Below are positions 1-9,389 of a stretch of DNA of 64,000 nucleotides, in pieces. The notes below the pieces were generated by a model. That model was not told the DNA's origin. It did not search any database and was given only the letters and a program-made list of their open reading frames with translations. Within the stretch, counting starts at the first letter, position 1, and each line of letters opens with the position of its first letter. This stretch comes from Microcoleus sp. FACHB-61 (GTDB taxonomy: Bacteria > Cyanobacteriota > Cyanobacteriia > Cyanobacteriales > Microcoleaceae), in NCBI GenBank assembly GCA_014695295.1, contig JACJNY010000066.1, positions 86,081 through 150,080 on the forward strand, read 5' to 3'. Position numbers and translations under genes: made by a program.

Positions 1-1
1 C

Positions 2-511
2 ATTCTCGGCTGGAATATCTGGCGGCAACCCGCAGGTTTCCTGATTTTCTGGATCTCAGCACTAGCAGAATGCGAACGGTTGCCCTTTGACCTCCCGGAA
101 GCAGAAGAAGAATTGGTAGCAGGATATCAGACTGAGTACTCGGGCATGAAATTTGCTTTGTACTACATCGCTTCCTACGTTAACCTCGTCCTTTCTTGCC
201 TGCTAGTAGCAGTTTTGTACCTCGGCGGCTGGGAATGCCCGATTCCGGTCGGAGTCATCACAAATGCCCTGGGATTGAGCGAGACGACTCCTTGGTTGCA
301 GGTAATTACCGGCACGCTGGGCATTACGATGACCATGCTGAAAGCCTACTTTTTCCTGTTTCTGGCAGTTCTCCTCCGCTGGACTCTGCCGCGAGTTCGG
401 ATCGACCAATTGCTAGATTTGGGATGGAAGTTTTTGCTGCCCGTTGCTTTAGTTAATTTGCTATTGACCGCAGCTTTGAAGCTTGCCTTTCCTTTTGCTT
501 TTGGCGGTTAA
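2..511 (+). CDS. ndhA: NAD(P)H-quinone oxidoreductase subunit 1, C-terminal part
   Basis: This is the C-terminal ~169 residues of NdhA (NuoH/ND1 family), a membrane subunit of NDH-1 on the thylakoid that contributes to the quinone-binding site. The gene starts before the window; the frame is open from base 2. Seen: the conserved loop [19 protein letters not shown] followed by TEYSG, which is the family signature facing the quinone channel, then three to four hydrophobic segments, the last two around [21 protein letters not shown] and [20 protein letters not shown]. It is followed on the same strand by ndhI, ndhG and ndhE, the usual cyanobacterial order, so an operon is likely. Identity is secure; the N-terminus cannot be seen. 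Confidence 0.96.
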   Translation: MLGWNIWRQPAGFLIFWISALAECERLPFDLPEAEEELVAGYQTEYSGMKFALYYIASYVNLVLSCLLVAVLYLGGWECPIPVGVITNALGLSETTPWLQVITGTLGITMTMLKAYFFLFLAVLLRWTLPRVRIDQLLDLGWKFLLPVALVNLLLTAALKLAFPFAFGG

Positions 512-576
512 TTAATAATAGGTAAATGGCAACAGGTAAAAAAAATAACTGTTAACCAATTACCTATTATTAATTA
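509..576. repeat. 17-bp inverted repeat after ndhA
   Basis: A perfect 17-bp inverted repeat (arms 509-525 and 560-576, starting TAATTAATAATAGG) begins within the ndhA stop codon and flanks a 34-nt loop. It could form an A+T-rich hairpin between ndhA and ndhI. There is no T-tract, so it is more likely an RNA-processing or stability element, or a dispersed repeat, than a terminator. Confidence 0.6.
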
Positions 577-613
577 GCAATTACCAAAAACTCAAGTACA
601 GAGAGAGAACACC

Positions 614-1189
614 ATGCTAAAATTCCTCAATCAAGTAGGCGAATACGCCAAAGAAACTTTTCAAGCTGCTAAGTATATCGGTCAAGGGCTATCTGTTACT
701 TTTGACCACATGAGACGCCGACCGATTACAGTGCAGTATCCTTACGAAAAATTAATTCCTTCCGAACGTTTTCGGGGCAGAATTCACTTTGAATTTGACA
801 AGTGCATCTCCTGCGAAGTTTGCGTTCGGGTATGTCCGATCAACTTACCTGTAGTGGATTGGGAATTTAACAAAGAAACTAAGAAGAAACAACTCAAGCA
901 CTACAGTATCGATTTCGGTGTTTGTATCTTCTGTGGCAACTGCGTAGAATATTGTCCGACTAATTGTTTGTCGATGACAGAAGAATACGAGTTAGGCGTT
1001 TACGATCGCCACGAATTGAATTTAGACAACGTGGCAATGGGACGTTTGCCCTACAAGGTTACAGATGACCCGATGGTGACACCGCTGCGGGAATTTGCTT
1101 ATTTGCCGAAAGGTGTGATCAACCCTCATGAAGTTTCCAGCAGCGATCGGCGTGCAGGTCTTCCTTCAGAGGAAATAATCGAAAAATAG
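614..1189 (+). CDS. ndhI: NDH-1 subunit I (2x[4Fe-4S] ferredoxin-like)
   Basis: NdhI is the peripheral-arm subunit that carries two [4Fe-4S] clusters and passes electrons towards plastoquinone in cyanobacterial NDH-1 (respiration and cyclic electron flow). The 191-aa product has two classical cluster motifs: [12 protein letters not shown] (Cys 64, 67, 70, 74) and [12 protein letters not shown] (Cys 104, 107, 110, 114). An amphipathic N-terminus ([14 protein letters not shown]) is expected to sit on the membrane arm. The start ATG at 614 follows GAGAGAGAAC, a plausible ribosome-binding site. The acidic C-terminal tail is typical of cyanobacterial copies. It lies 102 bp after ndhA and 115 bp before ndhG. 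Confidence 0.97.
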   Translation: MLKFLNQVGEYAKETFQAAKYIGQGLSVTFDHMRRRPITVQYPYEKLIPSERFRGRIHFEFDKCISCEVCVRVCPINLPVVDWEFNKETKKKQLKHYSIDFGVCIFCGNCVEYCPTNCLSMTEEYELGVYDRHELNLDNVAMGRLPYKVTDDPMVTPLREFAYLPKGVINPHEVSSSDRRAGLPSEEIIEK

Positions 1190-1304
1190 GTAATTAGTCA
1201 TTAGTCAGCAGTCATCAGCAATTAGTGAAATAACAATTATGAATGACTGCTAACTAATCAGTAAAAACGAACAATAGAAAACTAATGATTGAGGATTAAA
1301 AATT

Positions 1305-1931
1305 GTGAATCTAGCCGAAGGGGTTCAAATTGTTTCGTTTGGCATACTGTCCGTAATGATGATTGCAGCAGCATTAGGAGTAGTGCTGTTCTCCAACATC
1401 GTTTACTCAGCTTTTTTGCTGTGCGGCGTATTTACCAGCATTGCGGGCTTGTACCTGTTGCTGAATGCCGACTTTGTAGCAGCAGCGCAGGTATTGATTT
1501 ATGTTGGCGCTGTTAACGTCTTGATTTTGTTTGCGATTATGTTGGTGAACAAGCGAGAAGATTTCCGCACGATTCCCAACGCTTGGGTGCGTCAAGTAGC
1601 AACAGCAGTAGTTTGCGTAGGCTTGTTTGCGCTTTTGGGTACGATGGTGGTGTATACTCCTTGGACTATTGTCGCGACGACAGGAGCACCAGCCGAAAGT
1701 TCGATCGTGACGATCGCCAAACATTTCTTCACTGACTATTTGCTACCTTTCGAGTTAGCATCAGTGTTTTTGTTGATGGCAATGGTAGGAGCAATTGTGC
1801 TAGCACGCCGCGATTTCTTGCCAGATGAATTGTCGTCGAACAAGCTATCTGAAACACCAGCTTTTAGTTTGCAAGAAAGGCCTCGCGAATTAGTTTCTGC
1901 CGGAGATGTTTCTTCTCCCGAATCTAAGTAA
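1305..1931 (+). CDS. ndhG: NDH-1 subunit 6 (NdhG)
   Basis: NdhG (NuoJ/ND6 family) is a small hydrophobic subunit of the NDH-1 membrane arm. The 208-aa protein has five predicted membrane segments (about residues 8-28, 32-52, 56-78, 95-115 and 145-167), and the conserved stretch AAAQVLIYVGAVNVLILFAI in the third one, which contains the pi-bulge region of the family. The start is GTG at 1305; GAGGATT at 1291-1297 is the likely ribosome-binding site and an upstream ATG is out of frame. The charged C-terminal tail (about 35 residues) is soluble. Middle gene of the ndhA-I-G-E cluster. Confidence 0.95.
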   Translation: MNLAEGVQIVSFGILSVMMIAAALGVVLFSNIVYSAFLLCGVFTSIAGLYLLLNADFVAAAQVLIYVGAVNVLILFAIMLVNKREDFRTIPNAWVRQVATAVVCVGLFALLGTMVVYTPWTIVATTGAPAESSIVTIAKHFFTDYLLPFELASVFLLMAMVGAIVLARRDFLPDELSSNKLSETPAFSLQERPRELVSAGDVSSPESK

Positions 1932-1936
1932 CATTA

Positions 1937-1955
1937 AGGTGCGCGCTGCGCACCT
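1937..1955. repeat. GC-rich hairpin between ndhG and ndhE
   Basis: AGGTGCGC and GCGCACCT form an 8-bp stem with a 3-nt loop just after the ndhG stop. A longer perfect palindrome of the same core (GGTGCGC/GCGCACC) occurs at 34117-34140, so this is a dispersed repeat family rather than an operon-specific signal. Confidence 0.6.
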
Positions 1956-2003
1956 ATCGGCTTGTTTTGTAGTAATATTGATTGAGAGAAAATCGCAAAA
2001 TTT

Positions 2004-2315
2004 ATGCAACTGCAACTCCAGTATTTTCTGTTATTAGCCGCCGCACTTTTCTGCATTGGTGTTTATGGTTTGATTACTAGCCGAAATGCAGTACGCGTGT
2101 TAATGTCGATCGAGTTGATGCTGAATGCTGTCAATCTCAATCTGATGGCTTTCTCCAATTATCTTGACCCCGTACAGATTAAAGGTCAAGTATTTACGGT
2201 GTTTGTAGTTACCGTAGCCGCTGCTGAGGCTGCGGTGGGTTTGGCAATCGTGTTGGCGATTTATCGCAACCGCAATACCGTAGACATGGAAGAATTTAAT
2301 TTGCTGAAGTGGTAA
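2004..2315 (+). CDS. ndhE: NDH-1 subunit 4L (NdhE)
   Basis: NdhE (NuoK/ND4L family) is a membrane-arm subunit of NDH-1 with conserved glutamates in its helices that take part in proton translocation. The 103-aa product has three membrane segments: about residues 5-23, 28-50 ([20 protein letters not shown], with the conserved Glu) and 60-85 ([20 protein letters not shown], with the second conserved Glu). Length and motifs match the family exactly. It is the last gene of the ndhA-I-G-E cluster; a strong hairpin follows 50 bp downstream. Confidence 0.97.
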   Translation: MQLQLQYFLLLAAALFCIGVYGLITSRNAVRVLMSIELMLNAVNLNLMAFSNYLDPVQIKGQVFTVFVVTVAAAEAAVGLAIVLAIYRNRNTVDMEEFNLLKW

Positions 2316-2364
2316 TCTTAAATCGGGTTAATTGCAAATTATATTTGTAAGACGCGGTACATTT

Positions 2365-2393
2365 GTAGGGACACGGCACTCCCGTGTCCCTAC
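2365..2393. terminator. Hairpin between convergent ndhE and folB
   Basis: GTAGGGACACGG and CCGTGTCCCTAC form a perfect 12-bp stem with a 5-nt loop, located between the stops of the convergent genes ndhE and folB. No long T-tract follows on either strand. It probably acts as a bidirectional transcript end; the GTAGGGACACGG sequence is also a common cyanobacterial interspersed repeat, so both roles are possible. Confidence 0.65.
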
Positions 2394-2395
2394 TG

Positions 2396-2761
2396 TTAAT
2401 TACTGTCTTTCATTCTAGTAATTTCTAGAGTAATTCTGCCGCCGAAATCAGGGATGGGGGCAGCAGGTTTCGAGAGTTGTAGTTTAACTCTCTCGACTAA
2501 CGGTAGTTGTAAAAGCGCTTGAGCAATAGTATCTGCTAGGCGTTCGATTAATAAAAACTTCGAGTCTTTGACTAGCTTTTGAATCAGAGTAATTGCGCTG
2601 CGGTAATCAAGAGTATGTTGAATATCATCACTTTTTCCAGCTTGCGATAAATCCAGCCATAGAGTAACATCCACTTCAAACCACTGCCCCAAAACTTGCT
2701 CTTCAGGCAGATAGCCCGTATATCCGTAGCAGCGAATTCCTGTAAGTTGAATAGAATCCAT
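2396..2761 (-). CDS. folB: Dihydroneopterin aldolase
   Basis: FolB converts 7,8-dihydroneopterin to 6-hydroxymethyl-7,8-dihydropterin and glycolaldehyde in folate synthesis (cytosol, homo-octamer). The 121-aa product is of normal length. Seen: the N-terminal IRCYGYTGYLPEEQVLGQWF substrate region, the pterin-anchoring Glu in LLIERLADTIA, and the catalytic Lys in KLQLSKPAAPI, all at family positions. The ATG at 2761 begins MDSIQLTGI, a typical FolB start. The gene is convergent with ndhE and downstream of a Ser/Thr kinase on the same strand, with about 155 bp between them, so co-transcription is not evident. Confidence 0.93.
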   Translation of the reverse strand: MDSIQLTGIRCYGYTGYLPEEQVLGQWFEVDVTLWLDLSQAGKSDDIQHTLDYRSAITLIQKLVKDSKFLLIERLADTIAQALLQLPLVERVKLQLSKPAAPIPDFGGRITLEITRMKDSN

Positions 2762-2916
2762 TTTGTAATAAACTAAAAGTGCGTTGCCTATACCAATTTG
2801 TATTAAACCAGATAAAGTTATCTTTCTCTTCCCTCTCTTTCCTTGCCCCCTTTTCCTCTTCCCTCAGCGCCAAGAGCGCCCTCTGCGGTTCAATCACTCT
2901 TATTCTATCTTAAATT

Positions 2917-4284
2917 TCACAACCGTCCTCCTTTCTCCAACTTGTCCAGTAAATCCTCAGCAACTTCATACCATTTCCGCCTAATTTCTGCATCTTCTGG
3001 CTTTTCTGTCAAGGTACGACCTTGGAATTCGGGATATTTATTGTAATATAATTCATCAACTTTTTGATAGAATATATCTTGATTAATGTTAAGATTTTTG
3101 CGCCGTTTACCAATCTTTTCTTGACGAATTATTTCTGCTTGCTCTAAGGATGTATCGGGAGGTTGCTGGCGCGAAGAAAATTTAGGTAAATCAGGCAACT
3201 TTGGCAAGGTGAAACCAGATTTGACTACACTAAAAGCTAACATTCCTGGCACCAAAACGACACTTAAACTCCCTATAAATTTCCAAGGAATTAACTTGAA
3301 TGTGCTGTTGTTTTTAACAATTTGAGGAGTTTGGTGAACAGGAGTATGATTGCTGGTAGCAGTTTGAGTGGTGTTTTTGAAGGGGCGGCCGACAAAGTTC
3401 ATTGTCACCATTTGGGAAATTATACTGCCAATTTGAGAGAGTTTTGGATCTTTGAGTGCTTCGCGGACTTCTTTTGCGGATTGGTAGCGATCGCCCGGTT
3501 GTTCTGCTAACATCTTATCCAACACTGTGCCGAGATTTGAACTGAGTGTGACGTGCGATCGCCAATCCCAAGTTTTGCCGTTAATATCGTACAATTTTTG
3601 AGGCTTTTTGCCAGTTAGCAAGACTAAAGCCGTGACTCCTAAAGCATACAAATCGCTAGCCGGAGACACTTTACCCTGCCGCATTTGTTCCGTGGGCGAA
3701 TAACCCTGTTTGCCGATCGCCGTATCCGATTGTCCGTTAGACTGAAGTACGGCATTGGCTGCGATTTGTTTAACAGAACCGAAATCAATTAAAAATGGTA
3801 GTTTGTCAGCATCATGCTGAATAATATTATCCGGGGAAATATCGCGGTGAATTAAATTTTTTGAGTGGATGTATTCTAAAACTGGTAAAAGCTGAAATAG
3901 CAGTTGAGTAACTTCGGGTTCGGTAAAATTTTTACCTTGCTGCTGGCGCGATATCAATATTTCTTCGTAGGTTTGACCCTTAATATAATCTTGTACTAAA
4001 AATAAAGATTGATTGCCGCCGATATCTGTTCGCAGGAGTTCTCGAAAGCGGGGGATTTGCGGGTGTTGGAGGTTGTAAAGCATACTCGATTCGCGATCGA
4101 ACAATTCGGCAGCTTTCGGGCTGTGAACTACCGGGGAAAACTCTTTGAGTACGCAAGGTTCGTTGTAGCGGTTGATGTCTTCGGCGAGGTAAGTGCGGCC
4201 GAAGCCACCCCGGCCCAATTCGCGGAGGATGCGGTAGCGTTTTTCGAGAGTCGAACCTGGGGTGAGGAGGGAGGAGTTAGACAT
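2917..4284 (-). CDS. Membrane-anchored Ser/Thr protein kinase
   Basis: A Hanks-type protein kinase of the cyanobacterial Spk kind. Residues ~15-275 hold the catalytic domain: glycine loop LGRGGFGRTYLAED, the ATP-binding Lys in CVLKEFSP, catalytic loop HRDISPDNII and magnesium loop LIDFGSVK. The catalytic-loop Lys is Ser here (HRDIS), a variant I have seen in other cyanobacterial kinases; activity is likely but not certain. A single membrane segment (about residue 330-355, FIGSLSVVLVPGMLAFSVV) is followed by a short Lys-rich extracytoplasmic tail with no recognised sensor fold. The frame is open to 4404, but I chose the ATG at 4284 because MSNSSLLTPGSTLEKRYRIL is the usual N-terminus of this family. 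Target unknown. Confidence 0.85.
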   Translation of the reverse strand: MSNSSLLTPGSTLEKRYRILRELGRGGFGRTYLAEDINRYNEPCVLKEFSPVVHSPKAAELFDRESSMLYNLQHPQIPRFRELLRTDIGGNQSLFLVQDYIKGQTYEEILISRQQQGKNFTEPEVTQLLFQLLPVLEYIHSKNLIHRDISPDNIIQHDADKLPFLIDFGSVKQIAANAVLQSNGQSDTAIGKQGYSPTEQMRQGKVSPASDLYALGVTALVLLTGKKPQKLYDINGKTWDWRSHVTLSSNLGTVLDKMLAEQPGDRYQSAKEVREALKDPKLSQIGSIISQMVTMNFVGRPFKNTTQTATSNHTPVHQTPQIVKNNSTFKLIPWKFIGSLSVVLVPGMLAFSVVKSGFTLPKLPDLPKFSSRQQPPDTSLEQAEIIRQEKIGKRRKNLNINQDIFYQKVDELYYNKYPEFQGRTLTEKPEDAEIRRKWYEVAEDLLDKLEKGGRL

Positions 4285-4404
4285 AAACAACGCAAAAATT
4301 TTCGAGTTGGGCAGTCGCGGAGCACAGTATAGCTTATTGTAGCTAAGTTTGTTTGAATGCGAGGGCGATCGCTTTTTTTGGGAAGGATGAAGGAGAAAAG
4401 ACAC

Positions 4405-4758
4405 TTCGCTTAAGATTCAGTATCTTGTTTTAAATTATTTAATTACGAGTTTGGCGACGAGTCACGATAAATCTACGAATAAACCGGGTTTCTGAGGTCG
4501 CGAGTGCGATCGTGAACTTGCGTTTTGAGCTCGTAGTCTGAAACCCTCGATTTTCACTTCCTATACTTTTTTTTGAAAGAACCGCAGAGGCGCAGAGAAC
4601 ATAAGAAAAGAAAAGAGAAGAGTCATTGCTATATTAGGACTTATGCACGGTGATCCAGCAGAAACCGGGTTTTTAACCCTAATACACGGGCTTAAAACCC
4701 TCGATATCGGTTAAAAACCCGGTTTCTTTGTGGGCGAGTGCATCCCCGACTATATATT
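4405..4758. other. 354-bp intergenic stretch with dispersed repeats
   Basis: No gene is seen. The stretch holds a solo copy of the ACCGGGTTTC core (about 4482-4495), an AGAACCGCAGAGGCGCAGAG element (4578-4598; relatives at 20297 and reversed at 2880) common in cyanobacterial spacers, and a full MITE-like element at 4633-4753 described separately. Confidence 0.7.
4633..4753. mobile_element. MITE-like inverted-repeat element, copy 1
   Basis: A ~120-bp noncoding element bounded by AGGACTTATGCAC on the left and GTGCATCCCCGACTAT on the right. Inside each end lies an inverted AGAAACCGGGTTTTTAACC core. A second copy with the same order of blocks is at 36987-37105. The arms are conserved while the middles differ, as expected of a miniature inverted-repeat element or a structured repeat. 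No transposase that would mobilise it is seen in the window. Confidence 0.55.
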
Positions 4759-6042
4759 TTACAAATCCCGATGTGTAAATTCCTTCGCATCTTTCCCTAC
4801 ATAACTCGCGGCAATATGGCCATCTCCAACAACTCGATACTTATAGGTAATCAACCCCTCTAAACCAACAGGCCCGCGAGGCGGCATTTGCTGCGTGCTA
4901 ATCCCCACTTCTGCACCGAAGCCGTAGCGGAAACCATCGGCAAATCGAGTCGAACAATTGTGATAAACTCCGGCCGCATCTACTCCATTTAAAAATGTTT
5001 CGGCGGTTTCGCTATCTTCGGTGACAATGACATCTGTATGTCGGGAACCGTATGTATTGATATGGTTAATTGCCTCTTCCACAGAATCTACTATTTTGAT
5101 TGACAAAATTAAATCGCTGTATTCTGTAGACCAATCGGCTTCATTTGCTTCGGCCATATTTTCGAGGATGGCGCGAGTTTTTTCGTCTCCCCGCAGTTCG
5201 ACTTTTTTCTGCTGCAAAGCTGCGGCGACAGCAGGCAGGAATTTGGCGGCGATCGCACTGTGAACTAACAAGGTTTCAATGGCATTGCAGGCGGCTGGAT
5301 ACTGAGTTTTTGCATCGACAGAAATCTCTACTGCTTTCTGAATATCCGCCGCTTTGTCTGCGTACAAATGACAAATTCCGTCTGCGTGTCCCAACACGGG
5401 AATTCGCGTATTTTCTTGCACAAAACGCACGAAAGAATTAGAACCTCTGGGAATAATCAAATCTACATATTCATCCATTTTGAGCAGTTCGATTGTTTCT
5501 TCCCGCGTGGTCAGCAACTGCACGACTTCGGGATTGACTGCGGTTTCAGCTAATGCTTGATGTATCACTTTTGTCAATATTTCGCAGGAACGGACTGCCT
5601 CTTTGCCGCCTTTGAGAATGACGCCGTTTCCTGATTTGATTGCCAAGGATACTATCTGAATTAAAGCTTCTGGGCGCGCTTCAAAAATAATGCCTAAAAC
5701 GCCCAAAGGACAGGTGACGCGCTTCAGAATTAATCCTGTATCCAATTCACGGTGAATTTGCACTACACCGATCGGGTTTGGGAGTTTCGCAACGTCGCGC
5801 ACGCCTGCGATCGCACTTTTCAACTTGCTCTCATCCAACTTTAGGCGATCGTACAGCGGTTTCGCAATTCCATCCGTCTCAGCCGCCTTGCAGTCAGCCG
5901 CATTCGCCGCCAAAATATCCGGCGCAGCAGCTTCTAAAGCTTTCGCAATAGCTTCAATAGCTTGATTTTTGGCATCAGCGGACAAAACTGCCAATTTTCT
6001 AGCAGATACGCGCGTTTTTTGGGCAATTTCAATAATAGACAT
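4759..6042 (-). CDS. proA: Gamma-glutamyl phosphate reductase
   Basis: ProA is the NADPH-dependent enzyme that reduces gamma-glutamyl phosphate to glutamate-5-semialdehyde, the second step of proline synthesis. The 427-aa product has the aldehyde-dehydrogenase-like fold: [20 protein letters not shown], the NADP-binding [12 protein letters not shown], the catalytic cysteine in [15 protein letters not shown], and the C-terminal [20 protein letters not shown]. The open frame continues to 6108, but ATG 6042 ([18 protein letters not shown]) gives the family N-terminus; the extra upstream residues look like translated repeat-rich spacer. The gene stands alone and is divergent from the M48 peptidase. 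Confidence 0.95.
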   Translation of the reverse strand: MSIIEIAQKTRVSARKLAVLSADAKNQAIEAIAKALEAAAPDILAANAADCKAAETDGIAKPLYDRLKLDESKLKSAIAGVRDVAKLPNPIGVVQIHRELDTGLILKRVTCPLGVLGIIFEARPEALIQIVSLAIKSGNGVILKGGKEAVRSCEILTKVIHQALAETAVNPEVVQLLTTREETIELLKMDEYVDLIIPRGSNSFVRFVQENTRIPVLGHADGICHLYADKAADIQKAVEISVDAKTQYPAACNAIETLLVHSAIAAKFLPAVAAALQQKKVELRGDEKTRAILENMAEANEADWSTEYSDLILSIKIVDSVEEAINHINTYGSRHTDVIVTEDSETAETFLNGVDAAGVYHNCSTRFADGFRYGFGAEVGISTQQMPPRGPVGLEGLITYKYRVVGDGHIAASYVGKDAKEFTHRDL

Positions 6043-6268
6043 GGCAGTAACTTTTAAATAGTTTTGATTGTTGGGTTTTGAATTTTGAGTTTTGAATTGA
6101 ATCCGCACAAATAAATTTCGGGGCGGTTTTCAGTCTTAACAATTCTAGAGGAAATTCTATATTTTTGTTGAGACCCCTTACAGCAATCCGCATTAACAGG
6201 TTACAACAGTGAAGTATAGATAAAATCCCACGGTCATTTCCATTTGTCAATAACCTTTGGAGAGTATT

Positions 6269-7993
6269 ATGTCATCTCACGCCCCTTTACGCAAGGCAGG
6301 GCGAGCCGCCAAAGCCGGCGTTAAACTGATACAGAAAGCTGGCGGAAATCTCGTTTTAGCTTCCGGCGTCACCATCAGCCTGCTGTTTGGTATGGTGTTA
6401 GCGCTATCTTTAGCCTCAGTTTTGATTCTCAACAGTCCCGATCCAGTCGCCGGATTGGCGATCGCACTTCCCATAACTCTGATTTTTAACATCGCTGCTT
6501 TTTTCCTATCGCCTTACTTGATGGACTTAAGCCAAAATTGGCTATACCATACTCGCTGGGTTTCCTTAGCAGAAATTGAAAGCCTCAGTCCCGAAACAGC
6601 GAAAGTTATTCAGAAGGTTTGCAAGCAGAAAAAACTCCAGCAGCCGCGTTTAGGAATTATCGACGACCAAAACCCTACTGCTTTTACTTACGGTTCATTT
6701 CCAAACAGCGCTCGCTTAGTTGTCAGTCAAGGTCTTTTTACCTATTTAGATGACGAGGAAATTGCCACTGTTTACGCCCACGAACTCGGTCACATCGTCC
6801 ACTGGGACTTTGCAGTAATGACTTTAGCTTCGACTTTGGTGCAGATTACTTATTTAATTTACACTACAGCTCACAGGATGGGTCGAAGTGGTGGCAACAA
6901 AGCTAAAGATGCTGCCGGTACTGTAGCTGCTGTGGCTTATTTTTTTTACATCGCAGGGACTTATTTATTACTGTATTTGTCACGGACGCGAGAATATTTT
7001 GCCGACCATTTTGCAGCCGAAACAACCGGAAATCCCAACGCTTTGTCTCGCGCTTTGGTAAAAATTGCTTACGGTATTTTGGAAGAAGGACAAAGGGCAA
7101 CAGAACCCAGCCACTTATTAGAAGGAACTCGCGCTTTAGGCATTTACGATGCGAAAGCTGCCACATCTACTGGGACTGCTTACAGGATTACTTCGGAACC
7201 GGAAAAAATTGGGCGAGTGTTTCTGTGGGATATGTTTAATCCGTGGGGTTGGTGGATGGAGTTGAACTCTACTCACCCGCTGACTGGTAAACGAGTTCGC
7301 GCTTTGAGCACTTATGCCGAACAATTAGGCTTGGATGTTGAGTTTGACATGGGCCGGATTGTCGGTGAAGGCAACGATTTGAGCAAGCGGAAATTGTACG
7401 GAAATTTTGTGTTCGATTTGCTGCTGTACAGTGCAGAAACTCTGGGCTTAGCGGTGGGTTTTGCGATCGGCATTTCGCTGTATGCTGTAAACCCGATGAT
7501 GATGGTTGCTTGTCCTTTAATCGCTTTGGGTGCAGGAATTTTGCTCAAGACTTTGGTGATGTTCCCGAATTACGAACAAGCAGAACACTTGGATGTTTTA
7601 ACCTTAATGTCTGATCCTTACGCAAGTCCTTTGCGGGGTCAACCGGCGCAACTACAAGGCGAATTAATTGGTCGCGGCGATGCGGGTTATACCTTCGGTT
7701 CTGATTTGAAACTGCAAGACAGAACGGGAATGATTTATCTGCGCTATGCTTCTCGTTTTGGGCCACTTGGTAATTTTCTGTTTGGCATGAAACGGGTTGA
7801 AAGCTTGATTGGAATGGATGTTAGGACTTTGGGTTGGTTCCGCCGGGGTGTTGCACCTTGGATGGATTTGATTCAGCTTGAAAGCGATAGCGGTACGACG
7901 GTTAAGAGTTATCACCGCTTCTGGTCTGTTGTGATGGGTATAGCGGCGATCGCGATCGGTATTGCCTCGCTATTTATATCATTTGCTGCTTAA
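6269..7993 (+). CDS. M48 family integral-membrane metallopeptidase
   Basis: A 574-aa zinc metallopeptidase of the HtpX/Ste24 clan. Seen: two N-terminal membrane segments (about residues 37-62 and 66-90), the zinc motif HELGH in VYAHELGHIVHWD, and the third ligand Glu in REYFADHFAAE about 70 residues later, then more membrane segments near residues 385-430 and the C-terminus. The length is about twice that of HtpX, with a C-terminal half (~200 residues) containing a small soluble domain (DRTGMIYLRYASRFGPLGNF) found in cyanobacterial long M48 proteins. Likely role: quality control of membrane proteins. GGAG at 6258-6261 decides ATG 6269 over the in-frame TTG at 6257. Confidence 0.88.
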   Translation: MSSHAPLRKAGRAAKAGVKLIQKAGGNLVLASGVTISLLFGMVLALSLASVLILNSPDPVAGLAIALPITLIFNIAAFFLSPYLMDLSQNWLYHTRWVSLAEIESLSPETAKVIQKVCKQKKLQQPRLGIIDDQNPTAFTYGSFPNSARLVVSQGLFTYLDDEEIATVYAHELGHIVHWDFAVMTLASTLVQITYLIYTTAHRMGRSGGNKAKDAAGTVAAVAYFFYIAGTYLLLYLSRTREYFADHFAAETTGNPNALSRALVKIAYGILEEGQRATEPSHLLEGTRALGIYDAKAATSTGTAYRITSEPEKIGRVFLWDMFNPWGWWMELNSTHPLTGKRVRALSTYAEQLGLDVEFDMGRIVGEGNDLSKRKLYGNFVFDLLLYSAETLGLAVGFAIGISLYAVNPMMMVACPLIALGAGILLKTLVMFPNYEQAEHLDVLTLMSDPYASPLRGQPAQLQGELIGRGDAGYTFGSDLKLQDRTGMIYLRYASRFGPLGNFLFGMKRVESLIGMDVRTLGWFRRGVAPWMDLIQLESDSGTTVKSYHRFWSVVMGIAAIAIGIASLFISFAA

Positions 7994-8030
7994 CAGTTGA
8001 CAGGTGAAACGTTTTAAGTTAAATATAATT

Positions 8031-8059
8031 AAGCTCGAAAATGCGAGCTTCTTTTTTTT
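8031..8059 (+). terminator. Intrinsic terminator of the M48 peptidase gene
   Basis: AAGCTCG and CGAGCTT form a stem with a short A-rich loop, directly followed by C and eight T. It lies 37 bp after the stop at 7993 and has every element of a rho-independent terminator. Confidence 0.85.
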
Positions 8060-8249
8060 GTTACATACGGTACTATAGAATTTAATACCGCTCTAAATTA
8101 TCTTTTTTATCAAAATAGTGAGTTGACTAACCGCTTTCGACGTGTTAGCGAAGCGGCGCGGTAGCGCTCTTATCCAAAAGAAAGGAAGAAGTAAAGAAGA
8201 AGATAGGTAATCTTATGGTGGGAAGGGAGTAATTCAGTTATGAGCAAAC

Positions 8250-9230
8250 ATGACAATCAAAATTGCTACAATTAGTTTGTTGTTGATAGTATTAAGTTTG
8301 GCAGTCAGCAACCCCAGCAAAAAACTCAGGGGTAACTTAACAAAGTTGACCGCCCAGACGGAAAACAGGGAGAAAAAAAACGCCGTGCAAGATATTCTTG
8401 ATGACAGTGCTAAATTAGAAAAAGTCGCTGGCAATTTCCAATTTATAGAAGGCCCGATTTGGCATCCAGACGGCTTTTTGCTGTTCAGCGATATTCCCGC
8501 CAATATTATCTATAAATTAGCCTCAAATCAGCAAGTTGAGGTATTTCGCACCCCTTCGGGAAAAGCCAACGGGAATACTTTAGACAAAGAAAACCGCTTA
8601 CTTACTGGCGAACACGAAAATCGTCGCGTATCCCGCACTGAAAAAGATGGCAAAGTTATCACATTGGCGGATAAATACGAGGGCAAGCGGCTCAACAGTC
8701 CGAACGATTTGGTTGTTAAATCCGACGGCAGCATTTATTTTACCGATCCGTCCTACGGTGTTACTAAAGATCAGGAAGAATTGGGTTTTTACGGTGTTTA
8801 CAGGCTGGCATCCGACGGACAATTAACTCTACTGGTTAAGGATTTGGTGCTGCCCAATGGCATCGCCTTTTCACCAGACGAGCAAAAACTTTATGTCAAC
8901 AATTCGGAAGCGGGATACATTGCCGTTTTCGATGTAAAACCAGACGGAACTGTTACAAATGAGCGGCTTTTTGCAGATTTAAAAGACGCCAGTCAAAGCG
9001 GAGTACCCGACGGTTTAAAAGTTGATGTAGAGGGGAATGTTTACACCACCGGGCCGGGGGGAGTGTGGATTTTCTCGCCGGATGGCAAGCTTTTGGGGAA
9101 GATTTCTGTGCCTGAGACGGCGACTAATGTGGCTTGGGGAGAAAGCGATCGCAAAACGCTTTACATTACGGCAAATACAAGTCTGTATCGGATTCGCCTT
9201 AAAATTGCGGGTGTGCGGCCGGGAAAATAA
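8250..9230 (+). CDS. SMP-30/gluconolactonase-like beta-propeller hydrolase
   Basis: A 326-aa member of the SMP-30/gluconolactonase/LRE family, calcium- or zinc-dependent lactonases. The metal site residues of the six-bladed propeller are present: Glu in FIEGPIWHPDG, Asn in NSPNDLVVKSDG, Asn in LPNGIAFSPDE and Asp in GVPDGLKVDVEG. The N-terminus (about residues 3-20, IATISLLLIVLSLAVS) is hydrophobic, so the enzyme is probably exported or membrane-tethered; no lipobox Cys is seen. Substrate (gluconolactone, other sugar lactones or a xenobiotic ester) cannot be told from sequence. It stands alone between two terminators. Confidence 0.85.
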   Translation: MTIKIATISLLLIVLSLAVSNPSKKLRGNLTKLTAQTENREKKNAVQDILDDSAKLEKVAGNFQFIEGPIWHPDGFLLFSDIPANIIYKLASNQQVEVFRTPSGKANGNTLDKENRLLTGEHENRRVSRTEKDGKVITLADKYEGKRLNSPNDLVVKSDGSIYFTDPSYGVTKDQEELGFYGVYRLASDGQLTLLVKDLVLPNGIAFSPDEQKLYVNNSEAGYIAVFDVKPDGTVTNERLFADLKDASQSGVPDGLKVDVEGNVYTTGPGGVWIFSPDGKLLGKISVPETATNVAWGESDRKTLYITANTSLYRIRLKIAGVRPGK

Positions 9231-9261
9231 TCTAAAATACGGCGAAGTTGAAAGTAAAGCG

Positions 9262-9305
9262 GTTTGTCGTGAGGACTAAATTCCTCACGACAAACACTTT
9301 TTATT
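9262..9305 (+). terminator. Intrinsic terminator after the lactonase gene
   Basis: A 14-bp perfect stem (GTTTGTCGTGAGGA with its complement) and 6-nt loop, followed by ACTTTTTATT. Located 32 bp past the stop at 9230. The GTTTGTCGTGAGGA sequence also recurs as a cyanobacterial dispersed repeat, but the T-tract makes termination likely. Confidence 0.75.
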
Positions 9306-9389
9306 AGGGGTAATTGACCGGGCATGATATAATCCTAGTTTTGAGAATCACTCCTTGCCAATTCTTTAATCTAAAATCTCAAATCTCAA

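Noticed and set aside
4282..4404. Forty extra N-terminal residues of the first Ser/Thr kinase
   Set aside because: The extension is low-complexity and not shared with the family; the internal ATG gives the standard start.
8134..8170. Small palindromic GCG-rich cluster before the lactonase gene as a riboswitch
   Set aside because: No known aptamer pattern; it looks like a dispersed GCGAAGCGGCGCGGTAGCG repeat.
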